Source: Firmicutes bacterium ADurb.Bin153
Lineage (GTDB): Bacteria; Bacillota; DTU025; MWDF01
Reading direction: 5' to 3'
DNA length: 64,000 nucleotides
Assembly (NCBI GenBank): GCA_002070415.1
Contig: MWDF01000005.1
Coordinates: forward strand, 34,577-98,576
Under the pieces are notes generated by a model. It searched no databases. It had not been told where the DNA came from and was given only the letters and a program-made list of their open reading frames with translations. This document shows, one piece after another, positions 45,971-54,441 of the stretch (positions are counted from its first letter, which is position 1; every line of letters starts with the position of its first letter). The position numbers and the translations under genes are program-made.

Positions 45971-46828
45971 TCATTCAGCCGCATACCAGGCTACTCCGAA
46001 GCTATCAGGCCCTATGTGGCTTCCGATGCCAGCTCCCATACCGGAACGGAACAGCTTTGTGACTTTGAAGTTCTCCTTAACGGCTAATTCGAGTTCCGCG
46101 GCTTCTCTCGGCATATTGTTGTTGATTATGCAAGCCACTATCTTCGTGGCGGGGCTTATCTTCTTCATCATGTAATCCATGAACTTCGGCACCGCATTCT
46201 TGAGGCCTCTTATCTTCTCTACCGTGTATACGCTCTCCTTGCATCCGATCAGAGGCTTGATGTTCAATATGCTTCCGATGAGCGCGCTTGCTCCGCCTAT
46301 CCTGCCGTTCTTCTGCAGGTACTTCAACGAACCTGGGATCCAGATTATCCCAGACGTATCTATCGCCCTTTTTATCCTTGCGATGACTTCGTCTATGAGC
46401 GATCCTTTCTCGATCGCCTCGCCCGCCGCGTTTACGATGAGGCCCTCTCCCATAGCCCCGGTAAGGGTGTCTATGACATGGATCCTTCCCTGTTCCTTCT
46501 CCGGGAAGCTGAGCCTTGCCATGAAGGCAGATTGGACCGTTCCGCTCAGCTTATTTGATATGTGCAGCGATATCACGTGGTCATGTTCCTTAAGCAGTTC
46601 TTTGTAGACCTGCTCGAAGTCATTGGGTGTGGGTTGCGAAGTCTTGGGCATAGTCTCTGAGGTCCTAAGCCTTTCGAAGAACTCCTCGTCAGTTATATCC
46701 ACCCTGTCCTTGAATGACTCGCTTCCGAAATGGATATTGATCGGGACGACGGTAACCTTGTACTTTTCCATGATCTCAGGTATCAGGTCGCTGAGCGAAT
46801 CAGTGACCAGAGCTATCTTCTCACCCAT
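45971..46828 (-). CDS. fakB: DegV-family fatty-acid-binding protein (FakB-like), copy 2
   Basis: 285 residues: KIALVTDSLSDLIPEIMEK, SLHISNKLSGTVQSA, QKNGRIGGASALIGS and SHIGPDSFGVAWY near the C-terminus. It is related to the copy downstream, 13 nt away, but clearly not a recent duplicate. The only strong ribosome site, GGAGGTGA, is 24 nt from the ATG, with a GC hairpin between them. It follows fakA after 37 nt. Confidence 0.88.
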   Translation of the reverse strand: MGEKIALVTDSLSDLIPEIMEKYKVTVVPINIHFGSESFKDRVDITDEEFFERLRTSETMPKTSQPTPNDFEQVYKELLKEHDHVISLHISNKLSGTVQSAFMARLSFPEKEQGRIHVIDTLTGAMGEGLIVNAAGEAIEKGSLIDEVIARIKRAIDTSGIIWIPGSLKYLQKNGRIGGASALIGSILNIKPLIGCKESVYTVEKIRGLKNAVPKFMDYMMKKISPATKIVACIINNNMPREAAELELAVKENFKVTKLFRSGMGAGIGSHIGPDSFGVAWYAAE

Positions 46829-46834
46829 ACAAAG

Positions 46835-46852
46835 GCCGCCCTGACGGGCGGC
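46835..46852 (-). promoter_or_regulatory. Hairpin between ribosome site and start codon of fakB copy 2
   Basis: GCCGCCC-GTCA-GGGCGGC, a perfect 7-bp GC stem, stands between GGAGGTGA (46853-46860) and the ATG at 46828. If folded, it brings the site within about 6 nt of the start. A T-poor terminator is the alternative. Confidence 0.65.
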
Positions 46853-46865
46853 TCACCTCCGTTCG

Positions 46866-48590
46866 TTACTCGACCGAGATTAAATAATAATATACCGGCT
46901 GGCCTCCGGAATGCAGCTCAACTGAAAGGTTGCCGAACTTATCGGTGATTATCCCTGCGATTTCACCGGCCTTGGATTCATCCACATCATCACCGTAGAA
47001 TACCGTCACTATCTCGCTTTCCGGTTTAATCATCTTCTCAACGGTGCTCAGTGTTACTTCCTTCAGGTCCTGTCCTTTCGTAAGCAGCTGTCCGTCGATT
47101 ATGCCGATATAGTCGTTCTGCTTGATATCAAGCCCGTTTATCTTGGTGTCCCTCACGGCGTATGTGATCTCACCGCTTACGACGCTCGCAAGTCCCTTGT
47201 TCATCCTCTCGACGTTGTCCTTTGCGCCCATGTCGCCGTTGAAGCCCATCATCGCCGCTATGCCCTGCTGCATCGTCTTGGAAGGTATGACGTATACCTT
47301 GGCCTTAACAACGTCGGCGGCCTGTCTTGCGGTAAGTATTACGTTCTTATTGTTCGGCAGGATGATGACCTCTTTAGATCCTGTGGATTCTATCGCGTCG
47401 ACGATTTCCTGTATTGACGGATTCAACGTCTGTCCGCCGGTCACACACCTGTCTACGCCGAGGCTTTCGAATATCTCTGTCAATCCTTCCCCTGCCGAGA
47501 CGGCAATAGTGGAAAGCTGCCTGGTTCCTTCCGCCTTCTTAGCTACGTTTGCACCCTTAGCGTCGGCTTCCGCTTCCTTGCCGGTAGTCGCCTTACCTGC
47601 ATGCTCGGCTTTCTCCCCGGCCGCGAATTCCGGTATCGCGAATTCCTCGTGCTGGTCTTCCATGTTGTTGATATGGATCTCGTGCAGTGTGCCGTGCTTT
47701 ACCGCCCTTTCAAGCACTTTGCCGGGATTGTTCGAATGGATGTGTATCTTCATCGTCTCAGGTACTCCCACGACGAGCATACAATCCCCTAGGGCTTCAA
47801 TGTCCTTCTTTATCCTTTCTTCTTCCAGTCCCGTGCCCTTTACTATAAACTCCGTACAATACCTGAACTCCAGCTGTATGGCTTCCTTCTTCTCCTCAGG
47901 AAGGACGGCGCCGACTTCCGGCTTGGCTTCAGGAATCTCCGCCTCTAGCGTCTTTCCCTCGAGAGACGCCAGGACACCTTCCAAGAATATGACGTAACCC
48001 TTGCCCCCGGCGTCCACAACGCCCGCTTCCTTCAGAACTGGCAAAAGATCCGGGGTTTTCTCTAGGGCGCCCTTCGCCCCCTCCAATGCCGCCCTGTATA
48101 CCTCTATAACGTCAGAACCGGATTTGAACGCGTCCATGGCTTCCCTTCCGGCTATCCTGGATACAGTCAGGATGGTTCCCTCCACGGGTTTGATGACCGC
48201 TTTGTACGCCATGTTCGAAGCTTCCATAATCGCCTCTGCGACGTCACCCGCGTTTGCGTTCTTTCTTCCCTGCAACCTCTTGGCATATCCCCTCATCAGC
48301 TGCGAGAATATCACGCCGGAGTTGCCCCTGGCGCCCATCAGGCATCCTAAGGCTATGCTGTTGGCTACTTCTCCTACTTTCTCGGCCGGATACTTTTCCA
48401 TCTCCTTGACAGCAGAGCTCATCGTGAGGTACATGTTGGTACCCGTGTCTCCGTCGGGAACGGGGAATACGTTCAAAGCGTCTATAACGGATTTCTGCCC
48501 GCCTAGATATGCGGCCGCATCTCTAAACGCCTTGGTCAACGTCTTTCCGTCAAGCGACTTCGACGCAGGCATCTTAGTAGTTACTGCCAT
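46866..48590 (-). CDS. fakA: Fatty acid kinase catalytic subunit FakA (DAK phosphatase family, YloV)
   Basis: 574 residues. The N-terminal DhaL-like kinase domain has DALNVFPVPDGDTGTNM (37-53; Asp46 and Asp48 bind metal) and GARGNSGVIFSQLMRG. A middle domain and a C-terminal DegV-like domain follow, with LPNNKNVILTARQAAD and a final EIVTVFYGDDVDES region. A low-complexity Ala/Glu/Lys patch is at about 330-355. FakA with FakB phosphorylates exogenous fatty acids. asp23-fakA is conserved; here two FakB genes follow. Confidence 0.93.
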   Translation of the reverse strand: MAVTTKMPASKSLDGKTLTKAFRDAAAYLGGQKSVIDALNVFPVPDGDTGTNMYLTMSSAVKEMEKYPAEKVGEVANSIALGCLMGARGNSGVIFSQLMRGYAKRLQGRKNANAGDVAEAIMEASNMAYKAVIKPVEGTILTVSRIAGREAMDAFKSGSDVIEVYRAALEGAKGALEKTPDLLPVLKEAGVVDAGGKGYVIFLEGVLASLEGKTLEAEIPEAKPEVGAVLPEEKKEAIQLEFRYCTEFIVKGTGLEEERIKKDIEALGDCMLVVGVPETMKIHIHSNNPGKVLERAVKHGTLHEIHINNMEDQHEEFAIPEFAAGEKAEHAGKATTGKEAEADAKGANVAKKAEGTRQLSTIAVSAGEGLTEIFESLGVDRCVTGGQTLNPSIQEIVDAIESTGSKEVIILPNNKNVILTARQAADVVKAKVYVIPSKTMQQGIAAMMGFNGDMGAKDNVERMNKGLASVVSGEITYAVRDTKINGLDIKQNDYIGIIDGQLLTKGQDLKEVTLSTVEKMIKPESEIVTVFYGDDVDESKAGEIAGIITDKFGNLSVELHSGGQPVYYYLISVE

Positions 48591-48964
48591 CAGCGTTTTT
48601 CCTTTCCGCCATTGCCCACACGGACTCCCTGGACGGTTATCTTAACTTCTGCTACGTTAAGGCCTGTCATGGCTTCTACTACGTATTTGACCTTGTCGAT
48701 CACGTTCTTTGCTACTTCCGTCACCCTGGTGCCGTACTCAACGATCACAAAAAGGTTGATCCGGACGTGTTCGCCGTCTATCTTCACTTCCACGCCCTTG
48801 CTGATGTTCTCCAGCCCAAGTAGCTCTGCGATTCCGTCCGTGAACGTGCGCGATGCCATTCCTACGAGACCATAGCTTTCATGCGCTGCCATGCCTGCTA
48901 TGGCCGCTATGACATCGTCAGATATTGTTATCTGGCCAAGTTCTGTACTTAGCTCCCTTGCCAT
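48590..48964 (-). CDS. Asp23/Gls24 family envelope stress protein
   Basis: 124 residues from the ATG at 48964, 7 nt after GGAGG. The sequence has the Asp23 pattern GQITISDDVIAAIAGMAAHESYG, GVEVKIDGEHVRINLFV and VAEVKITVQGVRV (each part of one conserved fold). The family is linked to the cell envelope; the small version before fakA (YloU) is near universal in Bacillota. It opens the asp23-fakA-fakB-coaD-ackA unit, divergent from rpmB. Confidence 0.92.
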   Translation of the reverse strand: MARELSTELGQITISDDVIAAIAGMAAHESYGLVGMASRTFTDGIAELLGLENISKGVEVKIDGEHVRINLFVIVEYGTRVTEVAKNVIDKVKYVVEAMTGLNVAEVKITVQGVRVGNGGKEKR

Positions 48965-48994
48965 CGGCAATCCTCCAAATCATCGAATGCTCCA

Positions 48995-49019
48995 ATTAGC
49001 GCTAATGCCTTAAGCATTA
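48995..49019. promoter_or_regulatory. Overlapping palindromes in the asp23-fakA leader
   Basis: ATTAGCGCTAAT (12-bp perfect palindrome) overlaps TAATGC-CTTAA-GCATTA (6-bp arms), right after the predicted transcription start of asp23. An operator is plausible; the protein is unknown. Confidence 0.5.
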
Positions 49020-49026
49020 CTAAATA

Positions 49027-49055
49027 ATTCTACCTATAAGCATAAAATCATTCAA
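49027..49055 (-). promoter_or_regulatory. Sigma-A promoter of asp23-fakA operon
   Basis: TTGAAT, 17 bp, TAGAAT, reading away from rpmB, with the start expected near 49020. Confidence 0.72.
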
Positions 49056-49135
49056 TCATTACTTCTGCTATCAAAGTATTGCAGATGGGACGCGCACATA
49101 TTCGGTGCTTTCACATGTCAGGCCGTATGCTACAC

Positions 49136-49164
49136 TTGAAACGTATGGAAACCGGTGCTATATT
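49136..49164 (+). promoter_or_regulatory. Sigma-A promoter of rpmB
   Basis: TTGAAA, 17 bp, TATATT, about 47 nt before the rpmB start. Confidence 0.75.
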
Positions 49165-49210
49165 ATTAGAGTAATTGAACTCTAGGCCTGCTGCCGGAAG
49201 GAGAATCGTT

Positions 49211-49402
49211 ATGTCTAAGGTATGCGAGATATGCAATAAAGGCCCCGTATCGGGCCATAAAGTAAGCAATTCCATGAGGCACACCAAGCGCAGATGGCTT
49301 CCCAACCTCCAGAACGTTAAGGCGGTTGTGAACGGAACCACGAAACGCATCAGGGTATGCACCAATTGCCTTAAGTCCGGCAAAGTAGTACGGGCCGTAT
49401 AA
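49211..49402 (+). CDS. rpmB: 50S ribosomal protein bL28
   Basis: 63 residues from the ATG at 49211, 7 nt after GAAGGAG. MSKVCEICNKGPVSGHKVS and two CxxC pairs (CEIC, CTNC) mark the zinc-binding form. It is the only plus-strand gene in the first 56 kb, divergent from asp23-fakA as in Bacillus. A strong terminator follows. Confidence 0.96.
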   Translation: MSKVCEICNKGPVSGHKVSNSMRHTKRRWLPNLQNVKAVVNGTTKRIRVCTNCLKSGKVVRAV

Positions 49403-49428
49403 AACTTCAATATCGCATCTTTCAGCTT

Positions 49429-49456
49429 AAGGAAGGGCTTTGGAGCCCTTCCTTTT
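49429..49456 (+). terminator. Terminator after rpmB
   Basis: AAGGAAGGGCT/AGCCCTTCCTT (11 bp, 4-nt loop) with TTTT on the plus strand, 26 nt after rpmB. It lies at the convergent end of the PHP gene and may also serve it. Confidence 0.85.
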
Positions 49457-50318
49457 AGCTATTGGAAGCCGTTGCGGCTTCTGTGAGCATGTCTATCGTC
49501 TCGACGGGAACCTTGCTTGCGCCCACCGACCCCGAATGATATACGGCGGACCCCGGGAATATGCCGTGCCAGTCCGAGCCGCCCGTTATTATCAATCCAT
49601 TGTCTTTGGCCAGCTTCTTGTATCTCCTGACTTGCGCGCCGCCGTGCTTCGGATATATAGCTTCGATTCCCATGAGGCCTTGTTCGATGAGACCTTGTAT
49701 CAGGTGGTCGATACCCGATGTGCCCGGATGCGCTAATACCGGCACTCCGCCGGCCCTCCTGATCCACCCTATTGCATCTGCCGGGGTCATGTCAGACGTG
49801 GGCTCGAACGCCGCCCCTCCGATGTTAAGCCATTTATCCGCCCTTTCATCGAATTCACCCAAGAAAGTGTCCCTTATCGCCCTGAACAGATGGGCCCTGC
49901 CTACGATCTCACCTTCTGTCCTGGAGAATACGTCCTCCTCATCTATCGGGCAACCAAGGCGGTTCAGCTTGTTTATCATCCTTTTCATCCGCCCTACGCG
50001 TTTGACAGACATCTCGTCTATCATCTCCAGGAACCCGGCTTCGGGTTCCTGTGGGAAGTAACCCAGGACATGCACTTCCCTTTCCCCGTACACGGTGCTG
50101 AGCTCCACTCCCGGGATGAAGCGGAGTCCGAGTTGCCCGGCCCTCGACCGGGCCTCCTCGACACCTCCATATGTATCATGGTCAGTCAGCGCCAATCCTG
50201 CCAGCCCGCAGTCCTTCGCCCTTTGCACTATCTGGGACGGAGTGTCCCTCCCGTCAGAATACAGGCTGTGCGTATGTAGGTCAGCGTACCCTTGAGATTG
50301 AGACTTTGACTGTTTCAT
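49455..50318 (-). CDS. PHP-domain phosphoesterase (RNase AM/nucleoside bisphosphate phosphatase type)
   Basis: 287 residues with PHP motifs YADLHTHSLYSDGRDTP (two His at the start), ALTDHDTYGGV, FIPGVELSTVYGEREVHVLGYF and a late PVLAHPGTSG. This is the YciV/TrpH type, which removes phosphates from 3',5'-bisphosphates or shortens 5' ends of RNA. The start overlaps the end of ileS by 38 nt. A possible overlap in role with NrnA (pAp turnover) is an inference. Confidence 0.85.
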   Translation of the reverse strand: MKQSKSQSQGYADLHTHSLYSDGRDTPSQIVQRAKDCGLAGLALTDHDTYGGVEEARSRAGQLGLRFIPGVELSTVYGEREVHVLGYFPQEPEAGFLEMIDEMSVKRVGRMKRMINKLNRLGCPIDEEDVFSRTEGEIVGRAHLFRAIRDTFLGEFDERADKWLNIGGAAFEPTSDMTPADAIGWIRRAGGVPVLAHPGTSGIDHLIQGLIEQGLMGIEAIYPKHGGAQVRRYKKLAKDNGLIITGGSDWHGIFPGSAVYHSGSVGASKVPVETIDMLTEAATASNS

Positions 50319-53300
50319 CGTTCACTTCCCACTCTTTGGAGTATTCGGCGTCGAAAACGCCGCTCGTCAGCTCATCGGAAAGGGTCTCCGACTTAATGTA
50401 GCCACCGAATTCCCTTATGGCTGCCACGGTCATTTCCCCTCCTGCAAGAGCTGTTCTTATCCTGTCTTCTATCTGGAAGCCGGCTTCTTTCCTCGAATTC
50501 TGTATCTTGTTCAGAAGCTCTCTTAAGAAGCCCTCGAGCCTCAGCTCGTCGGTCACTTCAGTATACAGGGCTACCTTCCGGCCCTTCTGGCTCACGACAC
50601 ACCAGCCTTCCACCTGGATCGTCTCTATGACAAGCTCACCGGGTTCCAGCTCTACTATGCCGTCTCCCGTGTCTAGTGTTATGGTCCTGCCCTCGAGGGC
50701 CTTGGTGGCGAGAGCGCCGTCGTCAACCGACAGGATGTTCTGGACCGTCTTCATCTTCGGTCCCAGACGCTTGCCGAGCAGGTCGAACCTGGGCTTTAGT
50801 TTGTAGGATGCATAACCGCTTAGATCACGCTGGAACTCCATGCCCTTGATGTTGAGCTCGTCTTCTATCAAAGACGAAAGGTATTTCAGGTCCTCTTCTT
50901 CCTGAGTGTCCTTGACTTCGACCACGATCTTCGAAAGAGGCTGCCTGTTCTTTATGTTCACCGTGTTCCTTGCCAACCTGCCCATGTAGACGACCTGTTC
51001 GGCCAGATCCATCTTCCTTTCGAGCTCCAGATCCACCAGGTTCTCGTTCTTCTGCGGGTAGTCGCATAGGTGCACGCTTTCAGGGGCGTCCACCCCTTCC
51101 AGTGACAGTACCAGGTTGCTGTATATCTCCTCCGCCACGAACGGGGTGAACGGGGCCGTCATCTTGGACAATCCGACTAGCACCTCGTACAGGGTGAGGA
51201 ACGCGGCTTCCTTGTCCTCTGTCCACTCCGATCCCCAATAACGCCTCCTGGACCTCCTCACATACCAGTTGGAAAGCTCGTCAACGAAGCCCTCGAGCGT
51301 ACGTCCGGCGTCGGTGATATCGTATTCGCCCATGTCCTCTTTTATCTTCCCCGCCGCGTGGTTGAGGCGGGATATTATCCATCTGTCTATCTCCGACCTT
51401 CTTTCGATCGGAACCTGATGCTGCCGCGGATCGTAATCGTCGATGTTCGCATACAGCACGAAGAATGAATACACGTTCCAAAGAGTCCCCAGGTATTTCC
51501 TTACTGCGTCCGTTATCCCCTCTTCGTAGAACCTTGTCGGATTCCACGGAGGATTCGTCGTATAGAGGTACCATCTCATGGCATCGGCGCCTTGCCGGTC
51601 CAGTATGCCCCAGGTATCCACCACGTTGCCCTTGCTCTTCGACATCTTCAGGCCCTGCTCGTCCAGGACTAGCCCCATGACGAGGCAATTCTTGAACGGT
51701 TCCCTGTCGAACAACAGCGTTGATATCGCGACTAGAGTATAGAACCATCCCCTTGTCTGGTCTATCGCCTCGGTTATGAAGTCCGCCGGGAATCCGTTCT
51801 CGAACACGTCTTTATTCTCGAATGGATAGTGCCATTGGGCGAAAGGCATCGATCCCGAATCGAACCAGCAGTCCATGACCTCAGGAGTGCGCCGCGACGT
51901 ACCTCCGCAAGCGGGGCACTTGAGCCTTACCGCGTCTATGTACGGCCTGTGCAGTTCGGGCAATTCGGGTTTCTCGATCGCGCGCTCTTCCAGTTCGGCC
52001 TTGCTTCCCACCGCGAACTGGTGTCCGCAGTCTTCGCATATCCATATGGGCAACGGGGTGCCCCAGTACCTTTCCCTTGATACCGCCCAGTCTATTACGT
52101 TCTCGAGGAAGTTGCCGAACCTTCCCTCCTTTATGTGTTCCGGGAACCAGTTTATCTTCCTGTTATTTTTTACCAGGTTCTCCTTCAGCTTCGACATTGC
52201 TATGAACCATGAAGAACGAGCGTAGTAAAGAAGCGGAGTGTCGCATCTCCAGCAGAACGGATAGCTGTGCAGGTATTCTTCCTGCTTGAAGAGCAGGCCC
52301 CTGGCAGATAGCTCTTCGACTATCCTTGGGTCTGCGTCCTTGACGAATAATCCGTGCCATGGGCCCACGTTCTCGTCAAAGCGACCCTGAAGATCCACTA
52401 CTTGGATTATCGGCAGGTCGTTCTCTTTGCCGACCCTGTTGTCGTCCTCTCCGAACGCTGGGGCTATATGGACTATGCCGGTTCCGTCTGTCAGGGTCAC
52501 GAAGTCTCCTTTGACGACCCTGTAAGCCTTCTTATCGGTCTCGACAAAGCTATACAACGGTTCGTATTCGGAGCCCAGAAGGGAGCTTCCGCGTACTTTC
52601 CCGGTCACTTTACTTACATCCAGCCCTAATTTCTCGACCAACTCGCTGGCGAGGATCAGCGTCTGGCCGTCCAGCCTCACGTAGGAGTACTCCGCATCCT
52701 CCTTCACCGCCAACGCCACGTTTGAAGGCAATGTCCACGGGGTCGTCGTCCATACCAGGAAATATGTATCTACCTCGTCCTTTTTCTTCATTTTGACGTA
52801 AATCGAGGTGTCGGTCACGTCCTTGTAGCCCTGCGCCACCTCATGACTCGACAGAGCGGTCCCGCACCTTGGGCAATATGGGACTACCTTGTGGCCCTTG
52901 TATATCATTCCCTTGTCGAATATCGTCTTTACCGCCCACCACTCTGACTCTATATACTCATCGTGGTATGTCACGTATGCGTTCTCCGTATCGAGCCAGA
53001 AGCCGATCCTCTCGGTTATCTCGGTCCATTCCTTGAGATACTTCCATACACTTTCCTTGCAGCGGCTTATGAACTTCTCGACCCCGTAGCTTTCGATCTC
53101 GGGCTTACCGCTTATGCCGAGCTGCTTTTCCACTTCAAGCTCCACCGGCAAGCCGTGTGTGTCCCAGCCGCCTTTCCTGTTAACAAGGAAGCCTTCCATG
53201 GTCTTATACCTTAGAACTATATCCTTGATGGCGCGTGTCAGGATGTGCCCCGGATGAGGCCTTCCGTTAGCTGTAGGAGGCCCTTCATAATAAACGAACT

Positions 53301-53418
53301 TGGGGCTGTCTTTCCTTCTTTCCAGGCTCTTCTCGAAAATGCCTTTCTCTTTCCAGAATTCGAGCACCTGTTTGTCCATCGCCGGGAAGTTGACTTCCGA
53401 GCCTATCTTCCTGAACAT
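50281..53418 (-). CDS. ileS: Isoleucine--tRNA ligase, type 2 (eukaryote-like)
   Basis: 1045 residues from the ATG at 53418 (MFRKIGSEVNFPAMD), after GGAGG; the 30 extra codons upstream lie in the T-box terminator. It has the class I HxGH in RPHPGHILTRAIKD, YCPRCGTALSSHEVAQGY, the editing domain, and KMSKSKGN. Length and sequence fit the IleS2 type rather than the 920-940-residue IleS1, and the C-terminal zinc cysteines of IleS1 are lacking. IleS2 enzymes are commonly little inhibited by mupirocin. It is controlled by a T-box. Confidence 0.95.
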   Translation of the reverse strand: MFRKIGSEVNFPAMDKQVLEFWKEKGIFEKSLERRKDSPKFVYYEGPPTANGRPHPGHILTRAIKDIVLRYKTMEGFLVNRKGGWDTHGLPVELEVEKQLGISGKPEIESYGVEKFISRCKESVWKYLKEWTEITERIGFWLDTENAYVTYHDEYIESEWWAVKTIFDKGMIYKGHKVVPYCPRCGTALSSHEVAQGYKDVTDTSIYVKMKKKDEVDTYFLVWTTTPWTLPSNVALAVKEDAEYSYVRLDGQTLILASELVEKLGLDVSKVTGKVRGSSLLGSEYEPLYSFVETDKKAYRVVKGDFVTLTDGTGIVHIAPAFGEDDNRVGKENDLPIIQVVDLQGRFDENVGPWHGLFVKDADPRIVEELSARGLLFKQEEYLHSYPFCWRCDTPLLYYARSSWFIAMSKLKENLVKNNRKINWFPEHIKEGRFGNFLENVIDWAVSRERYWGTPLPIWICEDCGHQFAVGSKAELEERAIEKPELPELHRPYIDAVRLKCPACGGTSRRTPEVMDCWFDSGSMPFAQWHYPFENKDVFENGFPADFITEAIDQTRGWFYTLVAISTLLFDREPFKNCLVMGLVLDEQGLKMSKSKGNVVDTWGILDRQGADAMRWYLYTTNPPWNPTRFYEEGITDAVRKYLGTLWNVYSFFVLYANIDDYDPRQHQVPIERRSEIDRWIISRLNHAAGKIKEDMGEYDITDAGRTLEGFVDELSNWYVRRSRRRYWGSEWTEDKEAAFLTLYEVLVGLSKMTAPFTPFVAEEIYSNLVLSLEGVDAPESVHLCDYPQKNENLVDLELERKMDLAEQVVYMGRLARNTVNIKNRQPLSKIVVEVKDTQEEEDLKYLSSLIEDELNIKGMEFQRDLSGYASYKLKPRFDLLGKRLGPKMKTVQNILSVDDGALATKALEGRTITLDTGDGIVELEPGELVIETIQVEGWCVVSQKGRKVALYTEVTDELRLEGFLRELLNKIQNSRKEAGFQIEDRIRTALAGGEMTVAAIREFGGYIKSETLSDELTSGVFDAEYSKEWEVNDETVKVSISRVR

Positions 53419-53439
53419 CGTCAATACCTCCAACAAATG

Positions 53440-53465
53440 AAAAAACCCGTCCTCCATGGGACGGG
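53440..53465 (-). terminator. Regulated terminator in the ileS T-box
   Basis: A 7-bp stem CCCGTCC/GGACGGG with six T residues, just before the ileS ribosome site. Part of the stem competes with the antiterminator. Confidence 0.9.
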
Positions 53466-53684
53466 AATAACCCGCGGTACCACCCAATTTGGCCGTGTGT
53501 CGGCCCACTCTAAGGCACTGATCATGCCCTGTCCCTGTAACGGAGGATCTGCCGGCCCGGCTTACTTCTGAATTCAGCCTGCTGCTCCGGGGTGATTTTC
53601 ATGCTTCATGCCATACGGGTTCACACCTTATCCCGCTCTCTTGCTGGCAAACAGGCACTACTCTTCCCCTTCTACGCATTTCGA
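53440..53684 (-). promoter_or_regulatory. T-box riboswitch of ileS, specifier AUC
   Basis: The leader holds an AGAGAGC bulge-type motif, a specifier AUC (Ile) followed by A at 53596-53594, and the T-box sequence GGGTGGTACCGCGG (complement of 53472-53485), which pairs with the acceptor end of uncharged tRNA. A terminator CCCGTCC/GGACGGG with TTTTTT (53440-53465) follows. Uncharged tRNA(Ile) should favour antitermination and ileS expression. Confidence 0.93.
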
Positions 53685-53690
53685 TGATTA

Positions 53691-53719
53691 ATTAAACTAC
53701 ATGCAAGGCTTTTAGTCAA
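53691..53719 (-). promoter_or_regulatory. Sigma-A promoter of the ileS T-box leader
   Basis: TTGACT, 17 bp, TTTAAT, overlapping the 3' end of thiN; the start is expected near 53684, where the T-box leader begins. Confidence 0.7.
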
Positions 53720-54386
53720 GCCGAGTGGCTTTTGCGTTTATCACGACTGCGGCCTCCCCGGAGTCACATGATATCTCTGCAAGCTCGCCAATCACCTGAT
53801 TCGAGACACCCCTGCTGCTGCCGCAACTTAGGTCCTCTCCGTGAAGCTCGAATTTCATGCCGCTCGTCTTGATGCCGATCACAGTATCGCTAAGAGGTAT
53901 TATGGAAATCGTACACGCTTCTCTTCCAGCCAGGTAACATGGGAAATCGTGAGTCAGTATCTCAACCGTGTTGGCCTTTCCCATCATCGTTATCTGCATT
54001 CCCATCGAGGCATATCTTCTCATCAGCAAAATGTTGGCAAGCTCGTGGTCTATCCTGCCCCCCAGGGCGCCGTACAGGAAGCATCTTCTCGAACCGAGCC
54101 TGAAGGCGAGCTTCAAGGCCAGATCGAGATCGGTCTCATCCTTCTCGGACGGATATTCGAATATCCTCGTACCCTCGGCTCTGGCCCTGTCCATCTCCTG
54201 GTCAGTGACAGAGTCGAAGTCACCCAAGGCTATATCCGCCTTCATTCCGGCCATATAACAGAATCTGAGTCCCCGGTCCGCGCATATGACGATATCCGAT
54301 CTCTTCCTTATTTCTTCTCCCGGGAAAGACAAGTCATCCTCGCATCCTGCGAAAACGATGCAACTCATCTTCTCATCAGTGGACAC
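53712..54386 (-). CDS. thiN: Thiamine pyrophosphokinase
   Basis: 224 residues from a GTG at 54386, six nt after GAGGTG; an ATG six codons further in lies too far from the site. The protein has VICADRGLRFCYMAG, ALGDFDSVTDQE, YPSEKDETDLDLAL and GALGGRIDHELANILL, all signatures of TPK. It makes thiamine diphosphate from thiamine. It lies alone between the rubredoxin-domain gene and the ileS leader. Confidence 0.92.
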   Translation of the reverse strand: MSTDEKMSCIVFAGCEDDLSFPGEEIRKRSDIVICADRGLRFCYMAGMKADIALGDFDSVTDQEMDRARAEGTRIFEYPSEKDETDLDLALKLAFRLGSRRCFLYGALGGRIDHELANILLMRRYASMGMQITMMGKANTVEILTHDFPCYLAGREACTISIIPLSDTVIGIKTSGMKFELHGEDLSCGSSRGVSNQVIGELAEISCDSGEAAVVINAKATRLD

Positions 54387-54404
54387 AGCGATCACCTCAA
54401 TAGA

Positions 54405-54429
54405 GAGGGCAGCCACCGGGGCTGCCCTC
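54405..54429 (-). terminator. GC-rich hairpin after the rubredoxin-domain gene
   Basis: GAGGGCAGCC/GGCTGCCCTC, a perfect 10-bp stem with 5-nt loop, 12 nt after the stop of the gene at 54442 and before thiN. There is no T tract, so termination is uncertain. Confidence 0.5.
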
Positions 54430-54441
54430 AACCATGGACGT

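Noticed and set aside
46835..46852. Simple terminator of fakA
   Set aside because: Not excluded, but it lies between a perfect ribosome site and the start codon and lacks a T tract, so a translational role is preferred.
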